In this document: positions 16,976 through 25,992 of the stretch, piece by piece
Layout of the letters: each line of letters opens with the position of its first letter
How positions within the stretch are numbered: the stretch's first letter is position 1
NCBI GenBank assembly: GCA_045541455.1
Contig: JAZQJA010000002.1
Location: 1 to 55,630, forward strand
Source: RGIG9041 sp045541455
Lineage (GTDB): Bacteria > Bacillota > Clostridia > Oscillospirales > QAKW01
Direction: 5' to 3'
DNA length: 55,630 nt
Notes under the pieces: generated by a model
Seen by the model: only the letters and a program-made list of their open reading frames with translations
Told to the model about the DNA's origin: nothing
Database searches by the model: none
Program-made: the position numbers and the translations under genes

Positions 16976-17426
16976 TTTTAAATATGTCCTCATAAAAAAT
17001 ATAAATGAAAGCTAATAAAACTGAGCATATAAGTGTGATTAAATTAACCGGATTTTTAAAAAATGCAACAATTTTAATAAAAACTTGTATATCCCAAAAT
17101 AACACAACTGCTATAATAACAGAAAATATTGATGCACATAAAACAGCACCTGCAGCAGAGTCCTTTGCATGTTTTATTCTCTCGCTATATTCAGGTGTGC
17201 AACAACACTCTAATGCTGTATTAACCATTTCAAGTGACAATACAAGTGAAATGACAATTAATAAAATAACCCATGTTATTTTATCAAAATTATAAAACCG
17301 TGAAAAAAACAGTACAGTCACACAAGCCACAGTATGTATCCTGAAATTTCGACAACTTCTTATGCAATATATAATTCCGCAAAATGCATAATAAAAACTT
17401 TTCAAAAAATTTATTAAAGCTTTCAT
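16962..17426 (-). CDS. dgkA: diacylglycerol/undecaprenol kinase
   Basis: The 154-residue membrane enzyme has three to four hydrophobic segments and the conserved DgkA motifs EMVNTALE at about 66-73 and HAKDSAAGAVLCAS at about 86-99. In Gram-positives it phosphorylates undecaprenol to maintain the cell-wall lipid carrier. A C-terminal extension of about 30 residues with an extra hydrophobic stretch is present. The start overlaps the ybeY stop (ATGA). Confidence 0.95.
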   Translation of the reverse strand: MKALINFLKSFYYAFCGIIYCIRSCRNFRIHTVACVTVLFFSRFYNFDKITWVILLIVISLVLSLEMVNTALECCCTPEYSERIKHAKDSAAGAVLCASIFSVIIAVVLFWDIQVFIKIVAFFKNPVNLITLICSVLLAFIYIFYEDIFKNGKQ

Positions 17427-17872
17427 CTTGTAAGACCCATTTTAACTAAAATCTGTTCCTGTTTATCAAACATCTCTTTTTCCTTAGCCTGTCCTAATTC
17501 ATGGTCATAGCCAAGTAAATGCAAAACGCTGTGAACCGCCAGAAAAGCCGCTTCACGCTCAACAGAATGTCCATATTCACGCGCCTGCTCAATAGCACGA
17601 TCACTGCAAATAACCATACTTCCAAGCATTACATGTCCGTTTGGTTCGCAAACAGCATTATCTATATCATCATACATTGGGAAAGACAAGACATCTGTCA
17701 CTTTATCTATACCACGATTCTCATAATTAAGTTCTTTAATTTCTTCTGGTGAAACTATAATTGTTTCAATCTCGCAATCAAACGGAATTTTTTCAAATTC
17801 CAAAGCCGCTGTTATAGCACTGACAATAACATCTTTTTGCCAATTACCATCAAAAGAGACTGATACACTCAT
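17423..17872 (-). CDS. ybeY: endoribonuclease YbeY
   Basis: YbeY is a metal-dependent RNase required for 16S rRNA 3'-end maturation and ribosome quality control. The 149 residues carry the family signature HSVLHLLGYDH at about 114-124 (three histidine ligands) and the upstream DVLSFPM block. Length is normal. It sits between phoH and dgkA in the conserved Firmicutes order, with GGGGAATGAC upstream of the ATG. Confidence 0.96.
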   Translation of the reverse strand: MSVSVSFDGNWQKDVIVSAITAALEFEKIPFDCEIETIIVSPEEIKELNYENRGIDKVTDVLSFPMYDDIDNAVCEPNGHVMLGSMVICSDRAIEQAREYGHSVEREAAFLAVHSVLHLLGYDHELGQAKEKEMFDKQEQILVKMGLTR

Positions 17873-17878
17873 ACTCTG

Positions 17879-18835
17879 TCATTCCCCTTTTTTGTTTGAA
17901 TTTTCATACGCATCTACTATTTTTTGAACAAGTGCATGTCGCACAATATCTCTTTTGCTAAATTTATGAATAGCTATATCCTCAATGTTTTCAAGTATTT
18001 TCAAAGCGTGTATTAAACCTGATGTTTTGCCACGCGGTAAATCAACTTGCGTGACATCTCCCGTCACAACAATTTTCGAATTAAAGCCAAATCGGGTTAA
18101 AAACATTTTCATTTGTTCAATAGTTGTGTTTTGCGCTTCATCAAGAATTATAAAGCTGTTTTCAAGTGTTCTTCCGCGCATATATGCAAGCGGCGCTATT
18201 TCAATTATACCTTTTTCCATATATTTTAAATAAGTATCAGCACCCAACATATCAAAAAGTGCGTCGTATAGCGGTCTTAAATACGGGTCTACTTTATTTT
18301 GTAAATCACCCGGCAAAAAGCCGAGATTCTCACCCGCCTCAACTGCAGGCCGCGTTAAAATGATTTTTGATAGTTGTTTGTTTTTTAAAGCCGTAACGGC
18401 AAGAGCTACAGCAAGATAGGTTTTACCTGTACCTGCAGGACCTACGCCAAAAGTAACAACATTTTTATTTATACACTCAACATATTTTTTTTGAGAAAGT
18501 GTTTTTGGTTTTATAGGTCTGCCGGAAGATGTTATGCAAATGCATTCATCAAGTGCTTTTGCAACATCTTTGTTATCCTTGTCTTGTGAAAGATTAATTA
18601 CGTATTTAACTGTTTGTAAATCAATAATGTCACGGGTTTTTGCAATCTCAAAAAGATTTTCAAGAGTACGTACAGCCATATCAATATTTTCTTTTTCTCC
18701 GTTTACAGACAGCATATCACCACGGCTGATTATTCTTACAGAAAGTTCCCGCTCGACAATTTCAATATTTTCATCAAAAGCGCCAAAAACAACTGACAAA
18801 CATTCTGCATCTATTCCACTTAGTGTTTTTTCCAT
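17879..18835 (-). CDS. phoH: PhoH-family ATPase
   Basis: The 318-residue protein has an N-terminal KH-like region and a PhoH ATPase domain with Walker A GPAGTGKTYLAVA near 127, Walker B FIILDEAQN and the sensor VTGDVTQVDLPRG. PhoH is an RNA-associated ATPase coupled to YbeY and Era in rRNA processing, as the gene order here indicates. TAGGAG precedes the ATG. Confidence 0.96.
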   Translation of the reverse strand: MEKTLSGIDAECLSVVFGAFDENIEIVERELSVRIISRGDMLSVNGEKENIDMAVRTLENLFEIAKTRDIIDLQTVKYVINLSQDKDNKDVAKALDECICITSSGRPIKPKTLSQKKYVECINKNVVTFGVGPAGTGKTYLAVALAVTALKNKQLSKIILTRPAVEAGENLGFLPGDLQNKVDPYLRPLYDALFDMLGADTYLKYMEKGIIEIAPLAYMRGRTLENSFIILDEAQNTTIEQMKMFLTRFGFNSKIVVTGDVTQVDLPRGKTSGLIHALKILENIEDIAIHKFSKRDIVRHALVQKIVDAYENSNKKGE

Positions 18836-18850
18836 ATTTTACTCCTACGT

Positions 18851-20011
18851 TTATTCAAGTTCCCGCTCTATTCCAATATCCTCATAACATTCAAGCATTA
18901 CCTTCACAGTTACACTATCATCATTAATTGTCTCCATATATCTGCGTTCGTTAATAACAATGCCGATAAGGTCATTTTCAAAATCATTTAACTGTTCATA
19001 CGCTTGTGCAAGCGCAACTTCTTTTGATCGTATACATTCCAAATCATAAACTTCACTGTATGTAGTCTTTAAAATTTCAAAAGGTAACACAAAGTTTTTG
19101 CCGATTTTAAATTTCTTTACAGATTTAGTTATATCATAACTATTATATATTATATTTTTATTAAAATAAAGAGGAATAATAAATCTTGTTAATTTAAATG
19201 AATATTTATTTTTCACTTTACCAGTTTTTACATGCTCATTATATTTAATTGGTACAGTAACTGATTGAGAATGAACAGTATATGCCATCACTTTAGCGTG
19301 AGAATGAAGTTTATATTCAACACCGTACCTGTCTGTATAATTTCCTGAAACAATAAGGTCTCCTGCAGTAACAGTATCACCTGCTTTTACAACACTGTAA
19401 CCCATATATGCTTCTACAGATGCTATAACTCCGTCGCGAGCAGCATATATACTAGATGGACGGCTGGCATCAATATACTCAGGTTGCTCTTTCACCTCTC
19501 GAATTTCAACATAAGCCATAGTACCTTTAAGATTTATAGAGATCCATGACACCTCATCAAAATGCTTTAAAAATTCATTTTCGATTTCGCTGCAATTAAA
19601 CGAACTTTTAAGTCTTCCAATTGTTAATCCATTTTGACCGAGCCTTGAAAGTACAGCCTGTTCACTAATAGTTTTGCAGCCAATCACTTGTATATCCCAA
19701 ACAAATAACGAAATCACATATAGCGCTATTAAGAATATAAAGCAACCAACAACTAGCCCTACACGCTTTCTATACCTGTTTAAAATATATAACAAACCGT
19801 GCATTTCACCTATTTCCAAACGGCATCCAAAGTTGCTGATTTTAGGATAAGTGTTTTTATATATTGAAAATGACATACCGCCATCGCTTTGGCGTTTTAA
19901 ATTCCAATACCTAATGTTATTTTTATTGAGGAGTTCAATAAAACGTTCTGCGTTTCCGTATGCTGTAACAGTAATAGTTGAAAAAATTAAACGAAAAATT
20001 GATTTTATCAT
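18851..20011 (-). CDS. yqfD: sporulation protein YqfD
   Basis: YqfD is a sigma-E-controlled membrane protein needed for normal sporulation in Bacillus. The 386 residues contain an N-terminal region with GNAERFIELLNKNNI, a transmembrane helix around residues 85-105 (VGLVVGCFIFLIALYVISLF), and a large outer domain with a POTRA/FtsQ-like part (SRLGQNGLTIG) and VRAGD-like repeats. The ATG at 20011 has GGAG ten bases upstream. It follows yqfC almost directly. Confidence 0.92.
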   Translation of the reverse strand: MIKSIFRLIFSTITVTAYGNAERFIELLNKNNIRYWNLKRQSDGGMSFSIYKNTYPKISNFGCRLEIGEMHGLLYILNRYRKRVGLVVGCFIFLIALYVISLFVWDIQVIGCKTISEQAVLSRLGQNGLTIGRLKSSFNCSEIENEFLKHFDEVSWISINLKGTMAYVEIREVKEQPEYIDASRPSSIYAARDGVIASVEAYMGYSVVKAGDTVTAGDLIVSGNYTDRYGVEYKLHSHAKVMAYTVHSQSVTVPIKYNEHVKTGKVKNKYSFKLTRFIIPLYFNKNIIYNSYDITKSVKKFKIGKNFVLPFEILKTTYSEVYDLECIRSKEVALAQAYEQLNDFENDLIGIVINERRYMETINDDSVTVKVMLECYEDIGIERELE

Positions 20012-20015
20012 TTTC

Positions 20016-20294
20016 TTACTCCAAACAGATATTTTTGATATTTCCATCAATAACAATTACATTATCATCAAAACTGCAAAGCGTAAGAGACAGTCCTTTG
20101 ACTACCACTATAAACTTATCTGCGCAAAGACGAACACACTCGTTTTGATACTCAAGTATTCGGTTAGCGTTTTCTACAATAACGCGTCCATTTCCAATAA
20201 TTTCAATGTTACTTCCGCCAGATAAAACCGTCACAGGCAAATCAGAATCCTTAATAAAGTTTTTAAGTCTTCTTAATGTTGATAATTTATTCAT
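20016..20294 (-). CDS. yqfC: sporulation protein YqfC
   Basis: The 92-residue soluble protein starts MNKLSTLRRLKNFIKDSDLP and shows the family's NIEIIGNGRVIVENANRI block. YqfC is encoded with YqfD in spore-formers; its role is unknown. I use the ATG at 20294, preceded by AAGGTG. The stop is four bases before the yqfD start. Confidence 0.9.
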   Translation of the reverse strand: MNKLSTLRRLKNFIKDSDLPVTVLSGGSNIEIIGNGRVIVENANRILEYQNECVRLCADKFIVVVKGLSLTLCSFDDNVIVIDGNIKNICLE

Positions 20295-20351
20295 TTCAGT
20301 CACCTTGTAAAATGTATGCAATAAAGTCTGTTTTTTTGCATATAACTTACT

Positions 20352-21377
20352 ATGAAAAGATACAAAATGATTTTAATAATTATAATGATTTCACTGCTAG
20401 TTATACTGTTTTCGGTTTATTCAAAAGATGTTACATCTTCAATCAAATGCAGTATGATTATGTGTTACAACTCCGTAATACCATCACTTTTTCCATTTTT
20501 TATACTTTGTGAATTTTTAATGGGAACAGCAATAGGCATATTTAAAAACACAGCACAGGCTGCGTTTTTTTCTTCACTTTTAACCGGATTTCCTAGCGGT
20601 ATAAAAAATGTATGTATTCTATATCAAAACGGAAACATTGACAAACGCACAGCTGTTTCTCTTTTACACTGTACTGCCAATGCATCACCTGCTTATATAA
20701 CTGCTTTTATAGGGGGATGTATAATGCAAAGCAAAAGTGCAGGTTATATATTGTTGTTGTCGCAAACCGTTTGTGCATTTGCCTGCGCAATATTTTTTGG
20801 ATGTTTTAAAAAAAAGCAAAAGTTAAATAACAAAACAGGAGTAATAAGCATAACAGAAGTCGCTTGCAATAGTATTTCTAATTCAGTTTGCAGTTGTCTT
20901 TTTGTATGTGGTTATATAATATTTTTCGGAATAATAGCTGATATAATGATAAAATTAAAAATTCCGGAGACGGTAGCAAATATATTATTCTTTTTGCCCA
21001 AAGAAACAGTCAAGTCTTTAAGCATTGGTGTTATAGAAATCACACGAGCGATAAATATGCTTGACAACAAAACAGATATTACTTGTATTTCAATAATGCT
21101 GGGATTTTCCGGATTATCAGTGATTATGCAATGCATTAGTTGCGCTATAAAAGTAGGACTTAAGCCCACTCCAATTGTCACCGGAAAATTAATTTATACA
21201 TTATTAATGCCGATAATTTCAACCTGTTTTATAAAGTTATTACCTCCAAAATCCAGCGGTGCCGTACTACACACACCGATAATTTCATTTATTATGTTTA
21301 TTTTATTTTTAGGTTTTTGCATTATATTTATATATAATATCTTTGACAAATCGGCTAAAAAGATATATAATAAATAA
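20352..21377 (+). CDS. ylbJ: sporulation integral membrane protein YlbJ
   Basis: The 341 residues form a polytopic membrane protein of about eight to nine helices with the nucleoside-recognition (GATE)-type repeats of YlbJ: SVIPSLFPFFILCEFLMG near 45, LLTGFPSGIKN near 77 and HCTANASPAYITAFIGG near 106. YlbJ is sigma-E dependent and needed for spore cortex formation. The gene is divergent from yqfC. CATATAAC just before the start resembles a sigma-E -10 element, but it lies very close to the ATG and no clear ribosome site is seen, so a start at the Met in codon 6 is possible. Confidence 0.9.
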   Translation: MKRYKMILIIIMISLLVILFSVYSKDVTSSIKCSMIMCYNSVIPSLFPFFILCEFLMGTAIGIFKNTAQAAFFSSLLTGFPSGIKNVCILYQNGNIDKRTAVSLLHCTANASPAYITAFIGGCIMQSKSAGYILLLSQTVCAFACAIFFGCFKKKQKLNNKTGVISITEVACNSISNSVCSCLFVCGYIIFFGIIADIMIKLKIPETVANILFFLPKETVKSLSIGVIEITRAINMLDNKTDITCISIMLGFSGLSVIMQCISCAIKVGLKPTPIVTGKLIYTLLMPIISTCFIKLLPPKSSGAVLHTPIISFIMFILFLGFCIIFIYNIFDKSAKKIYNK

Positions 21378-21402
21378 AATATCAAAAATCGGTGGGTTAT
21401 AG

Positions 21403-21612
21403 ATGATTTTTTCAAAAGATATAATGCCTATGTGCATTTACTGCGAACACGGAAAACGTATTATTGCAACGGATGATATCATTTGTTCTAAAAAAGGAAT
21501 CGTACGTCCTGACTATTGTTGTAAAAAGTTTAAATATACACCAATAAACAGAATTCCTCCCAAAAAAACCGTTAGTTCTTCAAGTTTTTCAAAAGAGGAT
21601 TTTGATTTTTAA
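21403..21612 (+). CDS. small Cys-rich protein of unknown function
   Basis: This 69-residue protein has four to five cysteines in CIYCEHGKR, CSKKG and YCCKKF, a pattern that could bind a metal, and a basic, proline- and serine-rich tail. It is probably real because GGTGGG precedes the ATG, it follows ylbJ closely and it is followed by a terminator. Similar short proteins are common in Clostridia, but I know of no function. Confidence 0.65.
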   Translation: MIFSKDIMPMCIYCEHGKRIIATDDIICSKKGIVRPDYCCKKFKYTPINRIPPKKTVSSSSFSKEDFDF

Positions 21613-21620
21613 CAAAAAGC

Positions 21621-21656
21621 AAAGCGATGAAGCCTATTTTGGATTCATCGCTTTTT
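21621..21656 (+). terminator. terminator before eno
   Basis: AAAGCGATGAA and TTCATCGCTTT form an 11-bp stem followed by TT, ending the ylbJ transcript. Confidence 0.8.
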
Positions 21657-21705
21657 ATGTATAATTTACTATTTGTGCCTCAAAATATCTTTGAGGTGAT
21701 AATAT

Positions 21706-22980
21706 ATGGAAGATAATATTAAAAAAATAATCGGAAGACAGATTTTTGACAGCAGGGGCACTCCGACAGTAGAAGCAACCGTTATACTTGACAGCGGAAT
21801 TGCCGCTTCTGCAGCAGTACCAAGTGGTGCATCAACAGGAAAATATGAAGCACATGAGCTTCGTGACGGCGGTGATGACTATGATGCAAAAGGTGTGCTT
21901 TGCGCTGTAGATAACATTAATTCAAGTATTTCAAAAGCTCTAGAGGGCGAATCTGTTTTTGACCAAAGCGAACTCGATAGAATTATGATCGAATTGGATG
22001 GTACTGAAAACAAGTCAAACCTTGGTGCAAATTCATTACTCGCTGTATCTTTAGCTGCCGCAAGAGCCGCTTCGTTTTCGTCTGATATGCCGCTGTATCA
22101 GTACCTCGGCGGTATAAACGCTAACACAATGCCTGTGCCAATGATGAATATTTTAAACGGCGGTGCTCATGCTGCAAATAACATTGATATACAAGAATTT
22201 ATGATAGTACCTATTGGTGCACAAACCTTTGAACATGCCATGAAAATGGGAACAGAAGTATATCACACATTAAAGCGCATTTTAAAAGAAAAAAGCCGCG
22301 CTACCGCTGTAGGTGATGAAGGCGGATTTGCACCAAATCTGGATAGCGATGAATCTGCACTTGAGTTGCTTATAGAAGCTATTGAAGCGGCAGGATATAA
22401 GGCAGGAAATGATATTTCAATAGCATTAGATATTGCCTCAAGCGAGTGGAGTCGTGATGACGGATATTTATTGCCTAAACGAAATATTTATTTTACACAA
22501 CAAGAGCTTATTGAATATTTATGTGAATTAAAAGAGAAATACCCTATAATTTCAATGGAAGACCCGCTTGGAGAAAATGATTTTTCAGGATTTGCAGAAA
22601 TCACATCTCGCGCCAAAATACAAATTGTAGGTGACGATTTATTTGTAACAAATCCGAAACGGCTGAAAAAAGGTATTAATAACAATGCAGCAAACGCAGT
22701 TCTAATAAAACCAAACCAAATAGGTACACTAACCGAAACTTTGGAAACCATTCGATTGGCAAAAGCAAACGGCTACAAAGTTATAATATCACACAGAAGT
22801 GGAGAAACTGCTGATGCATTTATTGCAGACCTTGCAGTCGCAACAAATGCAGGCCAAATAAAAACCGGAGCCCCTGCCAGAAGCGAGCGTGTTTCAAAAT
22901 ACAATCGTCTGTTACAAATTGAAATGTCACAATGCGGAAACACAATATATCCCGGTAAAACTATATTCAAAGGAATGTAA
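21706..22980 (+). CDS. eno: enolase
   Basis: Enolase converts 2-phosphoglycerate to phosphoenolpyruvate in glycolysis. The 424 residues show GRQIFDSRGTPTVEA, PSGASTGKYEAHELRDGG, GGAHAANNIDIQEFM, the catalytic GDEGGFAPN, metal ligands in SMEDPL and VGDDLFVT, and the C-terminal SHRSGETADAFIADLAVAT and TGAPARSERVSKYN. It stands alone behind a terminator and GAGGTG, away from other glycolytic genes. Slightly shorter than the usual 430, but no motif is missing. Confidence 0.97.
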   Translation: MEDNIKKIIGRQIFDSRGTPTVEATVILDSGIAASAAVPSGASTGKYEAHELRDGGDDYDAKGVLCAVDNINSSISKALEGESVFDQSELDRIMIELDGTENKSNLGANSLLAVSLAAARAASFSSDMPLYQYLGGINANTMPVPMMNILNGGAHAANNIDIQEFMIVPIGAQTFEHAMKMGTEVYHTLKRILKEKSRATAVGDEGGFAPNLDSDESALELLIEAIEAAGYKAGNDISIALDIASSEWSRDDGYLLPKRNIYFTQQELIEYLCELKEKYPIISMEDPLGENDFSGFAEITSRAKIQIVGDDLFVTNPKRLKKGINNNAANAVLIKPNQIGTLTETLETIRLAKANGYKVIISHRSGETADAFIADLAVATNAGQIKTGAPARSERVSKYNRLLQIEMSQCGNTIYPGKTIFKGM

Positions 22981-22982
22981 TT

Positions 22983-23288
22983 ATGAGTTTTTATGACACT
23001 GTTTATGAAAATGTAAAGAGAATACCAAAAGGAAAAGTTGCAACCTATGGGCAAATTGCTGTAATGTGCGGTTCACCACGTGCATCACGTGCTGTAGGAT
23101 ATGCCTTACATTCAAACCCGGACCCATCGTCCATTCCCTGCCATCGTGTTGTAAACCGTCACGGCAGACTTGCTGCAGCGTATGCTTTCGGAGGAATTGA
23201 CGAACAAAGGCAACGACTTATTTGCGAAGGTGTAGAAATCAACGATGAAAATATGGTTGACCTTAATAAATTTTTATGGAAACCGTAA
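22983..23288 (+). CDS. MGMT-family protein (single DNA-binding/alkyltransferase domain)
   Basis: The 101 residues cover only the C-terminal domain of O6-alkylguanine transferases. It has the winged-helix segment PKGKVATYGQIA and the active site IPCHRVVN, so the acceptor cysteine is present, unlike in ATL proteins. It may repair alkylated DNA directly or flag lesions for excision repair. It begins two bases after the eno stop and is likely co-transcribed with it. Confidence 0.9.
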   Translation: MSFYDTVYENVKRIPKGKVATYGQIAVMCGSPRASRAVGYALHSNPDPSSIPCHRVVNRHGRLAAAYAFGGIDEQRQRLICEGVEINDENMVDLNKFLWKP

Positions 23289-23296
23289 TATCTAAT

Positions 23297-23860
23297 TTAT
23301 TTTAGTAATAAAATATTTGGGCAAATAAGCTCTCCCCATTCTTTGAGGAGAGCTTCATTTATTATATTCCACTTACATTTTTGCGCATACTCACAAATCG
23401 CCTTAACAAGTGAATAAAACCTGCTGTCTGATACAGTTGCCGGCGGAAATTCAACCAAAAGATAATAATTATCTCTATACTTGTATATCTGAGTCGTTGA
23501 TATTGGTAATTTTTTAAAACTGTCAATCATTTTTGCAATATCAAATATTGTTTCAATGTCCGTAAACTTAAAAATATAAATATCACCGTCTGGTTTTGAA
23601 ATATACTTATCATCACTGACACCTATACGTGACACCAACAAGTAATATGAATCATTACTACCCGGCAGAGCTTCAATTATTACCTTTCCATCAAGAAAAT
23701 TTATTCCTGTTTGAGAGTATATTTCCTTTAAAAGTTTAAAAATGAATTTTTTAGCGCTATCGCTATTATAATCCAGATTTTTAAAATTCGGAAAATCTTC
23801 GATATCCTTATGTTCGATAAGAATTTTTACTGTATCTTTATCAACTGCCTTTATAAGCAT
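23297..23860 (-). CDS. mecA: MecA-like adaptor protein
   Basis: The 187 residues show the MecA layout: an N-terminal substrate-binding part (MLIKAVDKDTVKILIEHKDI), a variable middle and a C-terminal ClpC-binding alpha/beta part (IYIFKFTDIETIFDIAK, then SLYKYRDNYYLL-like ITQIYKYRDNYYLLV and EYAQKC). In Bacillus MecA targets proteins to ClpCP. The ATG at 23860 is used; its weak ribosome site GGGTGTG is inside a long stem-loop. It follows sigG, a setting that suggests a role in late development or competence-type proteolysis (inference). Confidence 0.82.
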   Translation of the reverse strand: MLIKAVDKDTVKILIEHKDIEDFPNFKNLDYNSDSAKKFIFKLLKEIYSQTGINFLDGKVIIEALPGSNDSYYLLVSRIGVSDDKYISKPDGDIYIFKFTDIETIFDIAKMIDSFKKLPISTTQIYKYRDNYYLLVEFPPATVSDSRFYSLVKAICEYAQKCKWNIINEALLKEWGELICPNILLLK

Positions 23861-23866
23861 ATAAAC

Positions 23867-23909
23867 ACACCCGAACAAAACTGATTCTACATTCATTTTA
23901 TTCGGGTGT
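23867..23909 (-). terminator. stem-loop between sigG and mecA that includes the mecA ribosome site
   Basis: The two 14-base arms (23867-23880 and 23896-23909) are complementary except for one G-T pair. The 3' arm on the minus strand contains GGGTGT, the only plausible ribosome site of mecA. It may terminate the sigG transcript, restrict mecA translation, or both. Confidence 0.6.
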
Positions 23910-23920
23910 TAATTATTTTG

Positions 23921-24694
23921 TTAAAGTTGGCTTTTAATTCTATCAAGAGCGCCCTTTTCAAGACGGCTTACCTGTGCTTGCGATATTCCTACCTCTCGCG
24001 CTACTTCCATTTGAGTTTTACCGTCTAAAAATCTAAGGGAAATAATTTCTTTTTCTCTTTCCGGTAAATTTAATATTGCCTCTTTTATCAGTATTTCATC
24101 AAGCCAATTTCCATCATTTGAGCCATCACTAACTTGATCCATCACATATATAGCATCACTACCCTCTGAATAAACTGGTTCAAAAAGCGAAACCGGATCA
24201 ACAATAGACTCTAAAGCGAGTACAACATCCTCTTTACTTATATCTAATTCGTTTGCTATTTCTTCTGCTGTGGGTTCTCTTGATTTTTCTGACGTAAGAC
24301 GTTCTTTTACAGCCAGAGCACGATATGCAGTATCCCGCATAGCTCTTGAAACTCTGACTATATTGTTATCGCGCAGATAACGGCGTATCTCGCCTAAAAT
24401 CATAGGTACTCCATAAGTGGAGAATTTTAGTCCAAGACTTATATCAAAATTCTCTGCACTTTTAATAAGCCCTATGCAACCCACCTGAAATAAATCATCC
24501 ATGCTTTCACCACGACCCGCAAAACGTTGGACAATCGATAAAACAAGGCGCAAATTACCTTTAATAAATTCATCTTTTGCTAATTTATCTCCTTGTTTTA
24601 TCTTTATTAAAAGTTCTTCTTTTTGTTTATCAGTTAATACAGGAAGTTTTGATGTATCAATACCGCTAATAATAACTTTATTTTTATTTACCAC
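23921..24694 (-). CDS. sigG: RNA polymerase sporulation sigma factor SigG
   Basis: Sigma-G drives late forespore transcription. The 257 residues begin with the sigma-G-specific N-terminus VIISGIDTSKLPVLT and contain region 2 (NLRLVLSIVQRFAGRGESMDD, GLKFSTYGVPMILGEIRRYLRD), region 3 and region 4 (LPEREKEIISLRFLDGKTQ, QAQVSRLEKGAL). The N-terminus distinguishes it from SigF. The usual spoIIGA-sigE neighbours are absent here; mecA follows. Confidence 0.95.
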   Translation of the reverse strand: MVNKNKVIISGIDTSKLPVLTDKQKEELLIKIKQGDKLAKDEFIKGNLRLVLSIVQRFAGRGESMDDLFQVGCIGLIKSAENFDISLGLKFSTYGVPMILGEIRRYLRDNNIVRVSRAMRDTAYRALAVKERLTSEKSREPTAEEIANELDISKEDVVLALESIVDPVSLFEPVYSEGSDAIYVMDQVSDGSNDGNWLDEILIKEAILNLPEREKEIISLRFLDGKTQMEVAREVGISQAQVSRLEKGALDRIKSQL

Positions 24695-24742
24695 TTATAA
24701 CCTACCTCCAAAAATAATTATTGACATAGAAAAATTTAATTT

Positions 24743-24757
24743 TACTGTGTCACAGTA
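24743..24757. promoter_or_regulatory. 15-bp palindrome in the sigG/ATPase intergenic region
   Basis: TACTGTG, one base, then CACAGTA is a perfect palindrome between the divergent sigG and P-loop ATPase genes. Its symmetry and place suggest an operator. I cannot assign the regulator. Confidence 0.5.
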
Positions 24758-24830
24758 GTTTTTGAAGTTATATTATGGAAACAGAGGTGTATTTTAAAAG
24801 TTAATCACATTATAACGATAGGAGATTATT

Positions 24831-25907
24831 ATGGTATTTGACACTTTTACTGCTGCAAACACGGCAAACGGATTTTTTTCATACTTTAACGAATTTATAA
24901 GCGATAAATCACTCAACCATGTTTATCTTATAAAAGGTGGTCCCGGAACCGGAAAAAGTACTTTCATGAAAAAAATAGCAACTGCATTTGCCGAAAAAGG
25001 AGCAACCGTAGAAAGAATTTTTTGTTCGAGCGATAAAGACAGTCTTGACGGTATAAAAGTATACGAAAAAGGAATTGCTGTGATTGATGCTACTCCCCCT
25101 CACGCATTTGATATGAAATATGCAGGGGCAAGAGAAAGTATAATTGATTTAAGCAAATTTTGGAATGAACAACTACTTACTGAAAATAAAAATGATATTA
25201 TTCTACTAACCGATAGAATATCCGAAAAATATCAAGGCGTCTACAAACTATTAAAAATCGCTGGTAATATAAACGAATGGAGAACAAAAATTATTGATAG
25301 TAATTTAGATAATGATAAAATTACTATGCATATAAAAAAAGTAATTAAGCAAAATGCAATTGCACCGCTAAAATCACGGCCTACTGTTACAAATCGTTTT
25401 GTTTCTGCCATAGGTCAAAACGGAGCATATAACAACAATCATACAATAGATAGGCTTTGCGACGAATATATTCTATTCGATGACAAAATCGAAATAGGAC
25501 ATATAATGCTTACAAAAATCCATCTATGTTTTAACAGACTTGGTTATGATTCAATATTGTTTCATTCACCCATTTTACCCGAAACTAGACTCGAACATAT
25601 TGTTATTCCTCAATTAAGGTTGGGATTTGTAACAATTGGTCACATTTTTTCTCCAGAATTCGAAAGGGAAAAAGCTATAAAAATAATTAATACAAAATGT
25701 TATATTAATAACAATTTTTATAAGCAAAATAAAAATAAAATTTTGTTTTCAAAAAAAGCGGAAAAAGAAATGATTTTACAAGCATCACAAGAAATTAGTG
25801 AAATTAAAAGTTTACACGATCGACTTGAAAACTACTATATCTGTGCTATGGATTATGAAAAGTTAAACGAATTTTCTGATAAGTTCATTAAAAAGTTATT
25901 AAACTGA
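24831..25907 (+). CDS. P-loop ATPase of the PRK06851 type
   Basis: The 358 residues open with FTAANTANGFFSYF and a Walker A motif KGGPGTGKSTFMKK at about residues 35-48, followed by a nucleotide-kinase-like core (IFCSSDKDSLDG, VIDATPPHAFD). The family normally has a second, degenerate NTPase half; here the C-terminal half lacks a clear second Walker A. No substrate is known. The divergent sigG and the palindrome between them hint at sporulation timing, but that is weak. GGAGATT precedes the ATG. Confidence 0.72.
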   Translation: MVFDTFTAANTANGFFSYFNEFISDKSLNHVYLIKGGPGTGKSTFMKKIATAFAEKGATVERIFCSSDKDSLDGIKVYEKGIAVIDATPPHAFDMKYAGARESIIDLSKFWNEQLLTENKNDIILLTDRISEKYQGVYKLLKIAGNINEWRTKIIDSNLDNDKITMHIKKVIKQNAIAPLKSRPTVTNRFVSAIGQNGAYNNNHTIDRLCDEYILFDDKIEIGHIMLTKIHLCFNRLGYDSILFHSPILPETRLEHIVIPQLRLGFVTIGHIFSPEFEREKAIKIINTKCYINNNFYKQNKNKILFSKKAEKEMILQASQEISEIKSLHDRLENYYICAMDYEKLNEFSDKFIKKLLN

Positions 25908-25920
25908 ATAATTAATAATA

Positions 25921-25949
25921 TTGATTTTTATGAATTAAAATGCTATAAT
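25921..25949 (+). promoter_or_regulatory. promoter of the GT2-PAP2 genes
   Basis: TTGATT (25921-25926) and a perfect TATAAT (25944-25949) with a 17-base spacer lie about 45 bases before the glycosyltransferase start. Confidence 0.75.
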
Positions 25950-25992
25950 GCCGATATAACAATAAACCGAAAAAAATATATCGGAGTAAAAA

